From Phycisphaerales bacterium UBA1161 (GTDB lineage: Bacteria > Planctomycetota > Phycisphaerae > Tepidisphaerales > Tepidisphaeraceae): a stretch of 64,000 bases of DNA. The stretch is from the NCBI GenBank assembly GCA_002311745.1, contig DBZL01000071.1, positions 19,226 through 83,225 of the forward strand, in the 5' to 3' direction. Each line of letters opens with the position of its first letter. Positions within the stretch are counted from its first letter, which is position 1. The notes below the pieces were generated by a model. It had not been told where the DNA came from. It worked only from the letters and a program-made list of their open reading frames with translations, and searched no databases. Shown here piece by piece: positions 43,204 to 52,585 of the stretch. A program made the translations under genes and the position numbers.

Positions 43204-44748
43204 TCATTCCCACTCGATGGTCGCCGGGGGTTTGCTGGAGATGTCGTACACCACGCGGTTGACGCCGCGGACTTCGTTGATGATCCGGTTGCTCATCTCC
43301 GCCAAAACGCCAAAAGGAATCCGCGCCCAGTCGGCCGTCATGAAATCCTGCGTCTCCACCGCGCGGATAGCCACCACCGAATCGTAGCTGCGGGCATCGC
43401 CCATCACGCCCACCGTGCCGATGGGCAGCAGCACCGCGAAAACCTGGGCGGTCTTGCGGTACAAATGGGCCGCGATCAGCTCCTCCAGAACGATCTCGTC
43501 AGCGTCGCGCAGGATGCGCAGACGATCGGGGGTGATTTCGCCGATGATGCGCACGGCCAGGCCCGGACCGGGGAACGGATGCCGCCAGACGATCGTCTCG
43601 GGCAGGCCAAGAACTTCGCCGACTTGTCGAACCTCGTCCTTGAACAGGTCGCGCAGCGGTTCGATCAGCTCGAAGCCAAGCTGCTCCGGCAATCCGCCGA
43701 CGTTGTGGTGCAGCTTGATGTTGGCGGCGGTCCCGGCGTAGCCGTGGCCGCTCTCGATCACGTCCGGATACAGCGTCCCCTGGGCCAGAAAACGCGCCCC
43801 TTGGATCGGCGCCGCCGCCCGCCGGAACGCCTCGATGAATTGGTAGCCGATGATTTTGCGCTTCTGCTGCGGATCGATCACGCCGGCCAGGGCGGAAAGA
43901 AAAAACTCGGCGGCATCTTCGACAATCAGATTGATCTTGAAATGGTCGCGAAAGGTGGACTCCACCAGTTGCCGCTCGTTTTTCCTGAGCAGCCCGTTGT
44001 CGACGAAGATGCACTTCAGTTGATCGCCGATCGCCCGATGCAGCAGGGTCGCGACCACCGAGCTGTCTACGCCGCCGGAAAGCCCGCAAATCACCTTGGC
44101 ATCGCCGACCCGCTGACGCATGCCCTGCACGGTCTGCTCGATGAAGTTGCCCATCGTCCAGGTGCCGGAGCAATGGCAGATGTCGTACAGGAAATTCTGG
44201 AAGATCTGCTCGCCTCGCGGCGTGTGGGTTACCTCGGGATGAAACTGCACGCCGTAAAACGGCCTGCTTTTGTGCCGCGCCGCGGCGAACGGGCAGGTCG
44301 GCGTCGTCGCCAGGGGCACGAAATCCGCCGGAAGCTCGTGCACCTGATCCCCGTGGCTCATCCAGACCGTCGTCTCCTCCGGCAGCCCGCGTACCAGCGC
44401 ATCATCCGCCACCACGTGCAGCTTCGTCCGCCCGAATTCCCGCGCCTTGGCCGGCTTGACCCGCCCGCCCAGGATTTCCGCGCCAAGCTGCATGCCATAG
44501 CAGATCCCCAGAATGGGCACGCCGAGATTGAAGATTTCCGGATCGCACCGCGGCGCGTTCTTCTCATACACGCTGGCCGGCCCGCCGGAGAGGATGATCC
44601 CCTTGACCTTGAGTTGCTTCAGTTCCGCCGCCGGAACATCCGGCCGAACGAGCTGGCTATACACGCCTTTCTCGCGCACGCGCCGGGCGATCAGTTGTGC
44701 GTATTGGGAACCGAAGTCCAGGATGGGGATGACTTCATCGTGGAGCAT
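43204..44748 (-). CDS. guaA: GMP synthase (glutamine-hydrolysing)
   Basis: Converts XMP to GMP with ammonia from glutamine. The 514-residue protein has an N-terminal glutamine amidotransferase domain (GICYGMQL with the nucleophile Cys, and [10 protein letters not shown] for the His-Glu pair). The ATP pyrophosphatase domain has [10 protein letters not shown]. It ends with the dimerisation domain ([12 protein letters not shown]). The ATG at 44748 is the family start. It is convergent to nothing nearby; yqgE lies downstream on the same strand after about 130 bases. Confidence 0.97.
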   Translation of the reverse strand: MLHDEVIPILDFGSQYAQLIARRVREKGVYSQLVRPDVPAAELKQLKVKGIILSGGPASVYEKNAPRCDPEIFNLGVPILGICYGMQLGAEILGGRVKPAKAREFGRTKLHVVADDALVRGLPEETTVWMSHGDQVHELPADFVPLATTPTCPFAAARHKSRPFYGVQFHPEVTHTPRGEQIFQNFLYDICHCSGTWTMGNFIEQTVQGMRQRVGDAKVICGLSGGVDSSVVATLLHRAIGDQLKCIFVDNGLLRKNERQLVESTFRDHFKINLIVEDAAEFFLSALAGVIDPQQKRKIIGYQFIEAFRRAAAPIQGARFLAQGTLYPDVIESGHGYAGTAANIKLHHNVGGLPEQLGFELIEPLRDLFKDEVRQVGEVLGLPETIVWRHPFPGPGLAVRIIGEITPDRLRILRDADEIVLEELIAAHLYRKTAQVFAVLLPIGTVGVMGDARSYDSVVAIRAVETQDFMTADWARIPFGVLAEMSNRIINEVRGVNRVVYDISSKPPATIEWE

Positions 44749-44884
44749 CCCGAGGTATTACCGCAAGGCCCTTCGGAATGCAAAAATCCAAGCCACCGGT
44801 CAAGCCCCACCTTGTTGGAAAAAGCTCACGAGGCTGGCGCGAAGTAGCCCGATTTGGCCCGTTGATCCTGCGCTGAGTCTCGCG

Positions 44885-45655
44885 CTATCTGTCCGAGCCC
44901 CACCTCGCGCGGTGTGAGTCGGAGCCGGACCAGACGGAGTAGCCTCTGGCAGTTGCCCAGTCGTGGGCGGCGCTCTCGAGGACCAGCTGGCCGCAGTTCA
45001 GGTAGTCTTCGCAGAGGTTCGTGTTGCCGTACAGGTTCAGCAGGTCCACCATCTCGGGAATGCGCGATTCATCGCCCCGGCGAATCAGGGCGACGCACGC
45101 TTGTTCCACCCCGCTCCGGGCTTCCTCTTGAACGTCCGGATAAAGCGCCGCCGCCTCCAGGGCGTCGCCCAGCGCCTTGGGATTGGCCGATGCCGCAATG
45201 AACACCGCATCCCAGGTCCGAACCCCTGCCCTCGTGGCCGCCGCCACACGCATCGCTGGATCTGCCGCTTTCCCGGCAAGCCGGGTGAGAATGGCCCCGT
45301 CATCCAGTTTCTGGAACACGATCTTCAGCACATCGCGGTCTGTCGCGGCCGTGCCGACCTGCGTGAGCAACGCCTGGTCTGTCAGCTTCTGCAAGGCGGC
45401 CCGGCGGACATCCGGATCCTTGTCTTCGATAGCAACCTTTGCGAGCAACGCCTGGTCGGTCAGCTTCTTCACGGCGGCTTCGCGGACATGCCACTCCGTG
45501 TCTTCGACGGTGACCTTCGCGAGTGCCGCCTAGTCGGTCAGGCTTTCAACCGCCCGCAGGCGTTCGTGCCAGTCGCTACTCTTCAGGCTGGGCCCACACC
45601 CCCAAACACACGCGACGATCATCGCGGCCAGAAGGCTAAACATTCTGCGTTTCAT
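44885..45655 (-). pseudogene. HEAT-repeat lipoprotein broken by an in-frame amber codon
   Basis: Read continuously, this is a 256-codon gene starting at the ATG at 45655. It begins MKRRMFSLLAAMIVACVWGC, a lipoprotein signal with candidate lipid-bearing Cys. Codon 42 is TAG (45530-45532), in a place where the next repeat carries CAG: LTD-stop-AALAKV against LTDQALLAKV. After the stop, three or more HEAT-like units continue without frameshift, ending near residue 190. The C-terminal part is unrecognised. A single C-to-T change explains the break. TAG is also a normal stop elsewhere in this window. Confidence 0.8.
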
Positions 45656-45866
45656 CCGCACTCCCTCCCGCGGCTAAGCGATGACCCGGGCACACAAGGT
45701 AAGAACGTTCAGTGGTCGTCGCTGCACCCCGGTAAGGCCACATTCTATCAGAACGCTAACCGCAACCCCGGTCCACCACAGCGGGCCCATAAGACGCGAT
45801 TTGATTCTCACCGGCTCGCATGTTCCAGGCACGTCGTTCAAGCGGCGGATCGTGGAGGGCGGTTGA

Positions 45867-45929
45867 GTGTCGGCGTGTCGCCGAAATTCCGCTTCGGCGG
45901 CGCCGCGGCAGCACACGAGCGCCCGACAC
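45867..45929. ncRNA. candidate structured RNA (nested stems)
   Basis: Three stems nest: GTGTCGG with CCGACAC (outer), CGTGT with ACACG (middle), and CGCCGAA with TTCGGCG (inner hairpin, 7-base loop). The outer and middle stems are separated on one side only by a five-base bulge. The arrangement suggests a folded RNA or a regulatory leader. No family is recognised. Confidence 0.4.
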
Positions 45930-46025
45930 CTTTCCGTTCTACTTTCTCCTCTCAACTCTCTCGCGCAGCGGCCCTATGGTCATCACGCGGGTGAAGGTTT
46001 TCCAAATTTTTCTCGTAACCAAAAT

Positions 46026-46061
46026 CCAGCCAACAGCTTACGTGAGCTTAGGCTGGTTTTT
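46026..46061 (+). terminator. candidate Rho-independent terminator
   Basis: CCAGCC (46026-46031) pairs with GGCTGG (46051-46056), with an inner AGCT pair, followed directly by five T. No gene clearly ends before it on the plus strand, so it could belong to an unannotated RNA such as the structure at 45867. Confidence 0.5.
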
Positions 46062-46111
46062 CGCGCTCTATTTAGCGCGCAATATATTGCTATAAATACA
46101 TTTATGTGAAT

Positions 46112-46653
46112 AAAAAAGGGGGTCAGGACCCCTTTTGGGAACGTAACTGAAATGAAGACAACAGCTTACGCGTTTTCGGCCTATTTTCCGGGCCGTTCGC
46201 CCCACGACTTACATCCCAAGACGGCGATATTGCCCCAAAAACCGCTTCGCCAACCTCACTTCCAGTTCGGTCCGAGCGCCCAGAGAAAAAGTTTTTTGAA
46301 AATGGTGAATGTTTGCAGCGCAACAACTGGCAGGAGCACGTGATACGGCTGCTTTTCGAGGTGCATCCGCGCAGTGAGCGCCGCACGCTCGCATCACGCA
46401 GCCTCGTGCAGAATCAGGATTTAGGTCTTCTTCCGCTTTCATGGCGGCTTGGCGGCTCAGTTGTTCAGCAGAAGACTGATCCGCCTCGGCGGCAGAAGTG
46501 GATGTTTCACATCGACTACGAAGTCAGCAATGATGACTTTGTCGCCGTGTTTGAATCGGCCCCAAGTTTTGGACAGCCCCGGCGTGGCGCGCGGCAAGAG
46601 CCGGACTCTCACATCCGACATTTTTAGGACAAACCCCCTACGAAAAAAGGGGG
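46112..46653. repeat. segment bounded by direct repeats of AAAAAAGGGGG
   Basis: AAAAAAGGGGG occurs at 46112-46122 and 46643-46653. The left copy continues into a palindrome (GGGGTC-AG-GACCCC, then TTTT). The right copy is preceded by CCCCCT, giving another hairpin. Palindromes like the left one occur near REP-associated elements in some genomes. No transposase was found between. It may be a decayed element. Confidence 0.4.
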
Positions 46654-46778
46654 AGTGGCCCTGATATTCCGAATGTCGCCGTTATCGCAATAATTCTCTG
46701 CACGCTCGAGCCCAGGCTCGAACGATCTGCAAAAGTGCGGCTATAGTTCCTCGACTCTTTCCGCTTCGTGAGCATCGG

Positions 46779-47717
46779 ATGAAACAGGAACGGATCGACA
46801 GCGGCCGACGCCAATTGCTCCGCCAAAGTTTGACGGTGCTCGGCGCGGCGGCGGGCGCGGCCATCGCTCGAAAACTCGGCGCGGCCGAACCGCCCGCCAG
46901 CGCGCCATCTACATCCTGCTCCACCTGCCCCACCACGCAAGCCCTGACGCCCGATCATTCCTTGGTCTCCGCTCCGTCCAACGGGAAAGTGTCTCTGCCC
47001 CTGGCGGCGGCCGATCCATCCGGCCGCTCGGGCGTGCCGGGACGCCGATGGATCATGGTGATCGATCTGTCCAAGTGCGACGGATGCGGCCACTGCACGG
47101 CCGCCTGTTCCAAGATGCATTTCGTCCCCCCCACGCGGCAATGGATCAAGGTGCTTCGCCTGCGCGAATCGGAGCGGACCTCGCCCTACTTCTTTCCACA
47201 GCCCTGTTATCACTGCGACAACCCGCCTTGCACGAAGGTCTGCCCGGTGGATGCGACGTTCAAGCGAACCGACGGCGTCGTGCTGATCGACAACGATCGC
47301 TGCATCGGATGCCGATTCTGCATCGCGGCCTGTCCGTACGGGGCGCGCAGTTTCAACTGGGGCAAACCCAACGACCCGCCGGAGGCGAAGCAGGCTGCGT
47401 ACTCGGCCGAGCGCGGCTATCCGCGGAAAATCGGCACGGTGGAAAAATGCGATTTCTGCCCCGACATGGCGGTGCAGGGTAAACTCCCGGCCTGCGCGGC
47501 GCAATGTCCCATGGGCGTCATCTACTACGGCGATCAGAACGAGGACACCGTCACCAATGGTCTGGGCAAGACCGTGCGGCTGACGGCGCTGTTGCGCGAC
47601 AACGCGGCCTACCGGCATCTCGAGGAGTTGGGAACCGAGCCGCGCGTTTATTACCTGCCGCCCAAGAATCGCATCTTCCCCGGACCGGATGAATCCGGAG
47701 ACAGCCATGGCGCCTGA
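46779..47717 (+). CDS. 4Fe-4S ferredoxin subunit of a membrane oxidoreductase (TAT-exported)
   Basis: A 312-residue iron-sulfur protein of the DmsB/NrfC/HybA type. The start DSGRRQLLRQSLTVLG is a twin-arginine signal, so it is exported folded. At least four clusters are shown by CDGCGHCTAAC, CYHCDNPPCTKVCPVD, CIGCRFCIAACPYGA and CDFCPD with CAAQCPMGV. It passes electrons between a catalytic subunit and the membrane partner. The downstream NrfD-like gene overlaps by 11 bases. No molybdopterin or other catalytic subunit is present on either side. Confidence 0.92.
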   Translation: MKQERIDSGRRQLLRQSLTVLGAAAGAAIARKLGAAEPPASAPSTSCSTCPTTQALTPDHSLVSAPSNGKVSLPLAAADPSGRSGVPGRRWIMVIDLSKCDGCGHCTAACSKMHFVPPTRQWIKVLRLRESERTSPYFFPQPCYHCDNPPCTKVCPVDATFKRTDGVVLIDNDRCIGCRFCIAACPYGARSFNWGKPNDPPEAKQAAYSAERGYPRKIGTVEKCDFCPDMAVQGKLPACAAQCPMGVIYYGDQNEDTVTNGLGKTVRLTALLRDNAAYRHLEELGTEPRVYYLPPKNRIFPGPDESGDSHGA

Positions 47718-49662
47718 GGCGGCGTACACCCAACCCGCCGCCTCGCCCGATCCGCGGGCGCTGCTCAAGACCCTGGGGCCGATGGGCGCCGGCGGCCGCT
47801 GCGCCGTCGCCGCTCTGGCGGCGGTCCTCGCCTGGGGCGGCGTGGCCTACGTGCATCAGCTTCGCTACGGCTTGGCCGTCACGGCGATGAACGATTACTT
47901 CTCCTGGGGCGTCTACATCATCAACTTCGTCTTTTTCATCGGGATCAGCATGGCCGGCACGCTGATCTCGGCGGGATTGCGGCTGATGGGGGCGAGCTGG
48001 CGGCATCCGATCACCCGCCTGGCCGAGGCCATCACCCTCTTCGCCCTGCTGGTGGCCGGGCCCCTGGTCATCATCGACATGGGCCGCCCCGATCGCTTCT
48101 TCCATGTCCTGGTCTACGGGCGACTGCAATCGCCCATCCTCTGGGATGTGTTTTCCCTCACGACGTACATGGCGGGCAGCGTGCTCTACCTGTATCTGCC
48201 GCTGATACCCGATTTGGCGCTGCTGCGCGACACCCAGGAGCCGATGGCCCCGTGGCGGCACAGGGCCTATGCCATCCTGGCCGTCGGCTGGCGCGGAACG
48301 CCCTCGCAGTACGCGGCGCTGCACCGCGCCATCACGGTGATGGCCATCGCCATCATGCCCGTCGCCATCTCCATTCACACCGTCACCAGTTGGATTTTTG
48401 GCATGACGCTGCGGCCGGGCTGGCACAGCACCATCATCGGGCCGGACTTCGTGATCGGGGCGCTGTATTCGGGCGTGGCGGCGGTGATCACCGCCATCGC
48501 CCTGTTCCGCCGGTGCCTCCATCTGGGCCAATTCATCACCACCGATCACATCCGCAAGCTGGGCATTTTGCTGCTGGTGATGGGGCTGGCCTACGTCTAC
48601 TTCGTCGTCAACGAATATCTCGGGGCGGGCTACACCAACCAAGGGCTGGAACGCCAATGGCTGCACGGCGTGTTCGCCGGGCAGTTCTCCATCCAGTTTT
48701 GGACGATGATCCTGACCGGCCTGATCATTCCGATCCTGCTGCTGGCCCTGCCGGGCCGCCACGTGATGGGCCGAATCGTCGTGGCATCCGTGCTGGTCAA
48801 CGTGGGAATGTGGCTGAAGCGCTACATCATCATCGTGCCGACGCTGGGCTCGCCGTACATGCCGTTGCCCCCGGGAGCCGGCCGATTGCTGATGTACGTG
48901 CCCACGTGGGTGGAGTGGTCCATCACCGCCGGAGCGTTCGCCGCCTTCTGCCTGATGTACATCCTCTTCGCCAAGTTCGTGCCCATCGTTTCCATGTGGG
49001 AGCTGGCCGAGGCCGCTCATCCGCAGGCTTTGGCTGATTCGCCCGATTCACGCGGCGATCGGCCTTCCCACCCTTCCCCCACGCAACTTTCGACCCCCTC
49101 GGTTATGACCCTGCTGCTCATCGCGGCCTTTGCCTGGCTGGCGCTGGATTGGCCACGATCGACGCGCGGTGAAGCACCCAGCCCCACGCCGGCCACGCAG
49201 CCGTCCAGGCAAATCTCCGTGGACCTGACTACCACGCACGAAGAGGGCAAGCTGGTTCTGCAAGCGGCAGTGCGCGTCGACGGGAAGCCGGCGACCGGGG
49301 CCGAGGTGGAATTCTTCGCCCGGCGGACGTTCGGCGATCTTCCCCTGGGCACGGACACCACGCTGGACGACGGCACCTGCCAGGTGCCCTTCCCCACCGA
49401 TCTTCCCGGCAACGCGGCAGGCGAACTGGACTGCTGGGCCCGCGTGAAATCGCCGGCCAACCTGGCGGGCGCGACCGCCGCGGCGCACTTGAGCGGCGCT
49501 CGGGCGTTTGTGCCGCGGCCCAATCCGTTCCCTCGCGCCCTGTGGGCCCCGCGCGCTCCGGTCGGCCTGCTGGTCACCATCGGCGGCCTGCTCGCCGCCG
49601 CCTGGGGCAGCTATGGCTACGCCTTGATTCAGATCGTGAGAATCAGGAAAGCAGCGGCGTGA
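47707..49662 (+). CDS. NrfD/PsrC-family membrane subunit with C-terminal exported domain
   Basis: A 651-residue membrane protein. Residues 1-430 match NrfD-type quinol-oxidising anchors, with about nine hydrophobic segments (LTTYMAGSVLYLYL, VIGALYSGVAAVITAIALF and YIIIVPTLGSPYMP among them). After a further helix at about 470-490, an exported region of about 120 residues (VDLTTTHEEGKLVLQAAVRVDGKPATGAEVEFFARR) resembles an Ig-like or carboxypeptidase-regulatory-type domain and ends in a final helix. This fusion is unusual. The ATG at 47707 is favoured because GGAG lies six bases before it. It overlaps the Fe-S gene. Confidence 0.85.
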   Translation: MAPEAAYTQPAASPDPRALLKTLGPMGAGGRCAVAALAAVLAWGGVAYVHQLRYGLAVTAMNDYFSWGVYIINFVFFIGISMAGTLISAGLRLMGASWRHPITRLAEAITLFALLVAGPLVIIDMGRPDRFFHVLVYGRLQSPILWDVFSLTTYMAGSVLYLYLPLIPDLALLRDTQEPMAPWRHRAYAILAVGWRGTPSQYAALHRAITVMAIAIMPVAISIHTVTSWIFGMTLRPGWHSTIIGPDFVIGALYSGVAAVITAIALFRRCLHLGQFITTDHIRKLGILLLVMGLAYVYFVVNEYLGAGYTNQGLERQWLHGVFAGQFSIQFWTMILTGLIIPILLLALPGRHVMGRIVVASVLVNVGMWLKRYIIIVPTLGSPYMPLPPGAGRLLMYVPTWVEWSITAGAFAAFCLMYILFAKFVPIVSMWELAEAAHPQALADSPDSRGDRPSHPSPTQLSTPSVMTLLLIAAFAWLALDWPRSTRGEAPSPTPATQPSRQISVDLTTTHEEGKLVLQAAVRVDGKPATGAEVEFFARRTFGDLPLGTDTTLDDGTCQVPFPTDLPGNAAGELDCWARVKSPANLAGATAAAHLSGARAFVPRPNPFPRALWAPRAPVGLLVTIGGLLAAAWGSYGYALIQIVRIRKAAA

Positions 49663-49682
49663 TGGAGATCTTGCCCAGGGAT

Positions 49683-49799
49683 TCAGCCCAGCAGTTCTGC
49701 GAACTGCTCTTTCGTAATGCCGGCCTCCCGAATCAAGGACCGCAAGGTGCCCTTGGCCAATTCGCGATGGTCGGGCACGGTCAAACGCCGAAGGTTAGG
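49683..49799 (-). pseudogene. hicA toxin remnant (C-terminal part)
   Basis: The minus-strand frame ending at 49683 encodes RLTVPDHRELAKGTLRSLIREAGITKEQFAELLG. This matches the conserved end of HicA toxins (VPxHxxxELxKGTLRxIIRxAGLTxEEF). The catalytic histidine region at the start of HicA is missing. It overlaps the truncated DUF2231-like gene in another frame. With the HicA stub at 2916 there are two separate partial hicA genes in the window. Confidence 0.7.
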
Positions 49800-50053
49800 A
49801 TGATATGGCTGCCGGCTTGGGAAAGACGGTATGAAAAGGGATGTCCGGCCCAGATTTCGGCGTAGATGCCACAGATAAAGGCGACCAGCAGGAAGAAAGT
49901 GCCGGCGGAGGAGAGGATTTTGGCGGCGAAGTGGAACTGCGGTCCGCGGCGGATCAAGCCCACGGCGTCCAAGAGCAATCCCGCCAACAGCAACACCAGC
50001 GGAAATGGCACCAGCTTCGGGTGAAGATCGCCCCGCAGTTGCCAGAATTCCAC
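49781..50053 (-). CDS. small DUF2231-like membrane protein, probably truncated
   Basis: A 90-residue protein with a GTG start at 50053. The first 20 residues read EFWQLRGDLHPKLVPFPLVL, followed by two or three hydrophobic helices (LVLLLAGLLLDAVGLI, ILSSAGTFFLLVAFICGIYA). The HP near the start and the helix pair resemble DUF2231. The frame ends in the hicA fragment, so it may have lost its original C-terminus by recombination. It is downstream of the RNase gene, 36 bases away. Confidence 0.55.
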   Translation of the reverse strand: MEFWQLRGDLHPKLVPFPLVLLLAGLLLDAVGLIRRGPQFHFAAKILSSAGTFFLLVAFICGIYAEIWAGHPFSYRLSQAGSHIILTFGV

Positions 50054-50089
50054 TGCCGATTTTACGGGGCGCCATCCACCCGCTTCTGG

Positions 50090-52567
50090 TTAATCGAACT
50101 CATCCGGGATTGAATCCAGATCGCGATAAGTCTTGGGCCGGTGCACCGGCTGCGGGGCGACGGGCTCATCTTGGACCAGGTGCCGATCGGCCGAACCCGT
50201 GCGCGTGAGGGTGGCGGCCTCGGCCGCCCGCGGCGCATTGTCCGGCGGTGCAGCACCAGCAGACGGCTTCACCGGCCCAGCCCCCGCCGCTTGCGGCGGG
50301 ATGCGCACAGCAGGGGGCGATTCAGAAGCCCTGCGGCCTTCGCCGGGTGCGCCGCCGCCGCGCCGATGGCGGCGTCCGCCGCGGCGTCGGCGCCGCCGAC
50401 CCGGGGCCGCCGCTCCAGCCGGCCGCTCTTCAGCAAACGGCGGCTGGGTTGTCGCGGTCGGCGGTTCACGGCGGCGGTGATGCGAGCGCACCGCCTGCGG
50501 CAATGCGGCTTGTCCCGCCGGCTCGCTCAACTCGACCTGATCCGCATGCTGCGACTCGGGGAATACCTCCTGCTCTTGCGGCTCAAGTTCCGCCCACTCG
50601 CCCGATGGCGATTGGGCTTGCGGCGTCGACGGACGCGGGGGCTGCCCGGCCGGTTCGAATGCGCCGCGACCGCGACCACGGCCGCGGCGGCCCCGTCGCC
50701 GGCGGCGATGCCCGCCGCCCAATCCGACCTCTGCTTCGCCAACCGGGCCCGCCCGGGCCTGGTCCGGCGCCGGAGGCGCTTCTGCGGCGGCCGACTCAGC
50801 CGCCGGCTCAAGCGGCGAAGTTTCTTCCGTTTCCAAGTCCTCCTCGCGGCGTTCAACCTCTTCCTCGGCGTTGTCGAAGCGATCTTCCTCGGCCGGCTCG
50901 GCCGGCGCGGCCCGGGATATCGCGGCGACCGGGACGCGGGGGCGAGGGCCGCGGTGACGCTCGCGGCGGCCTCGGCCCGGCTCGAAGCGCCTGCCCCCCT
51001 GCCGCTGATCCGTCTCCGCCGTTGGCGACATCCCCAGCTCTTCCAAATAGACCAGGCCATCCCGTGCGTCGAACAGCTCCAGCTTCATCTCGTCCAGCCC
51101 GATCAGCGGATCGGCGCGGACGATCACGCGCTTGGCGTATTTCTGCTCCAACTCGGCAATCTGGGCGCGCTTGCGGTTTTGCAGATAAAAAGTCGCGTCC
51201 GGGCAGACGGTCAACTCGACGCGGGCCACGCGCGCATCGTTGATGGCGATCGCCAGCCGCCGCATGACGTCCAGGCTCATGCTCTCGGGCGTTTTGATCA
51301 GGCCGGCGCCTTTGCAGTGCGGGCAATCGAAATAGATCGAGCGTTTCAGGCTCGGCCGCATGCGCTGGCGGGTCAGCTCGATGATGCCGAACTGGCTCAT
51401 CCTCAGCACCTTGGTCTTGGCGCGATCTTTCTGGAAATTGGCGTGCAGGCGCCCTTCCAGTTCGCGGCGATGCCGCTCGTAACGCAGGTCGATGAAGTCG
51501 CAGATGATCACGCCCCCCAGGTCGCGCAGGCGAAGCTGACGCGGGATTTCATCCGCGGCCTCGATGTCCGTCTTGAAGGCGGTGGTTTCGGCGTCGCTGT
51601 GGTCGCGGAATCTCCCGCTGTTGACGTCGATGGCGACGATCGCCTCGGTGCTGTCGATGACCAGCGACCCGCCCGAGGGCAGCGGCACGTGCCGGCTGTA
51701 CATCTGCTCGATTTCGCGCTCGATGCCGTACTTGTGGAACAGCGGCACCGCCCCGTCGTCCAGCTCGACCTTGTTGCGCGTGCGCGGATTGGCCAGCTTG
51801 ATGACTTCCTTGACGCGCTTGGCCACCTCCTTGTCATCCACGATGAGGCGGTCGATGTCGCTGCTGAACACGTCGCGGACGGTGCGCGTGACCAGATCGC
51901 CTTCGGTGTACAGTTCCAGGGGGGCCGCCCCGCTGTCGCGCTTCTTCACGAAAGTGACCCATAGGCGCGTCAGGTAGGTCAGGTCGCGCTGGATTTCGGT
52001 CTTGGTCTTGCCGATGCCGGCCGTACGGATGATGAACCCGACGTCCTTGGGCGGCTTGAGAGAATCGAGGATTTGCCGAAGGCGGCGGCGTTCCAGCTCA
52101 TCCTCGATCTTGCGCGACACGCCCATCCTGGCCATGCCCGGCATCATGACCAGGATGCGCCCCGGGATGGACAGGTAGGTGCTGAGCGTCGGTCCTTTGG
52201 TGCCGATCCCCTCCTTGATGATCTGCACGATGATTTCATCGCCGCGGCGCAGGCAGCGCTGAATGGGCGGGCGGTCGCGCCGGGCCATCTTGCGGCCGAC
52301 GGTCTCCTGAATCTCGCCATTGCTTTGCCCGAAATAGCTGGGCATCAGGTCCGAGATGTGCAGAAACCCGTTGCGGCCCAGCCCGAAATCCACGAACGCC
52401 GCCTGGATGGACGGCTCGACGTTGGTGACGCGGCCCTTGTAGATGTTGCCGACATGGCTGGTGGAGCTGCTGCGCTCCATGTACAGCTCTTCCAGTTTAT
52501 CGTCCTCGACCAGGGCAATTCGGCATTCCTCGCCCTGGGAGACGTTGATGAGCATGATTTTCGACAC
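50090..52567 (-). CDS. rne: ribonuclease E/G family endoribonuclease
   Basis: An 825-residue RNA-decay enzyme. The N-terminal half has an S1 domain (GNIYKGRVTNVEPSIQAAFVDFG), a 5' sensor and the catalytic DNase I-like domain with IVAIDVNSGRF and GVIICDFIDLR (metal-binding Asp residues), plus the zinc link CPHCKGAG. The last 300 residues are Arg/Gly/Pro/Ala-rich and unstructured (RRRRGRRGRGRGRG). That tail may bind RNA or partners, as in RNase E. The start is GTG at 52567. It ends the PTS cluster, about 18 bases after ptsI. Confidence 0.92.
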   Translation of the reverse strand: MSKIMLINVSQGEECRIALVEDDKLEELYMERSSSTSHVGNIYKGRVTNVEPSIQAAFVDFGLGRNGFLHISDLMPSYFGQSNGEIQETVGRKMARRDRPPIQRCLRRGDEIIVQIIKEGIGTKGPTLSTYLSIPGRILVMMPGMARMGVSRKIEDELERRRLRQILDSLKPPKDVGFIIRTAGIGKTKTEIQRDLTYLTRLWVTFVKKRDSGAAPLELYTEGDLVTRTVRDVFSSDIDRLIVDDKEVAKRVKEVIKLANPRTRNKVELDDGAVPLFHKYGIEREIEQMYSRHVPLPSGGSLVIDSTEAIVAIDVNSGRFRDHSDAETTAFKTDIEAADEIPRQLRLRDLGGVIICDFIDLRYERHRRELEGRLHANFQKDRAKTKVLRMSQFGIIELTRQRMRPSLKRSIYFDCPHCKGAGLIKTPESMSLDVMRRLAIAINDARVARVELTVCPDATFYLQNRKRAQIAELEQKYAKRVIVRADPLIGLDEMKLELFDARDGLVYLEELGMSPTAETDQRQGGRRFEPGRGRRERHRGPRPRVPVAAISRAAPAEPAEEDRFDNAEEEVERREEDLETEETSPLEPAAESAAAEAPPAPDQARAGPVGEAEVGLGGGHRRRRRGRRGRGRGRGAFEPAGQPPRPSTPQAQSPSGEWAELEPQEQEVFPESQHADQVELSEPAGQAALPQAVRSHHRRREPPTATTQPPFAEERPAGAAAPGRRRRRRGGRRHRRGGGAPGEGRRASESPPAVRIPPQAAGAGPVKPSAGAAPPDNAPRAAEAATLTRTGSADRHLVQDEPVAPQPVHRPKTYRDLDSIPDEFD

Positions 52568-52585
52568 GTGTACTTTTTCCTTTGG

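Larger units (their letters stand above)
45656..46778. other. low-density region without recognised genes
   Basis: About 1.1 kb. It contains the upstream region of the HEAT lipoprotein, a nested stem structure (45867-45929), a terminator-like hairpin (46026-46061), and a segment between repeats of AAAAAAGGGGG (46112-46653). Several open frames exist but none shows a domain, good start site or conserved feature. The right edge is the upstream region of the Fe-S protein gene. Confidence 0.6.

Noticed and set aside
45681..46109. Short open frames in the low-density region
   Set aside because: They have no conserved features; similar short frames in such areas are often spurious.
50141..51964. 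Plus-strand frame of 607 residues opposite the RNase E/G gene
   Set aside because: No domain; the minus-strand RNase motifs (zinc link, catalytic Asp) explain the region.
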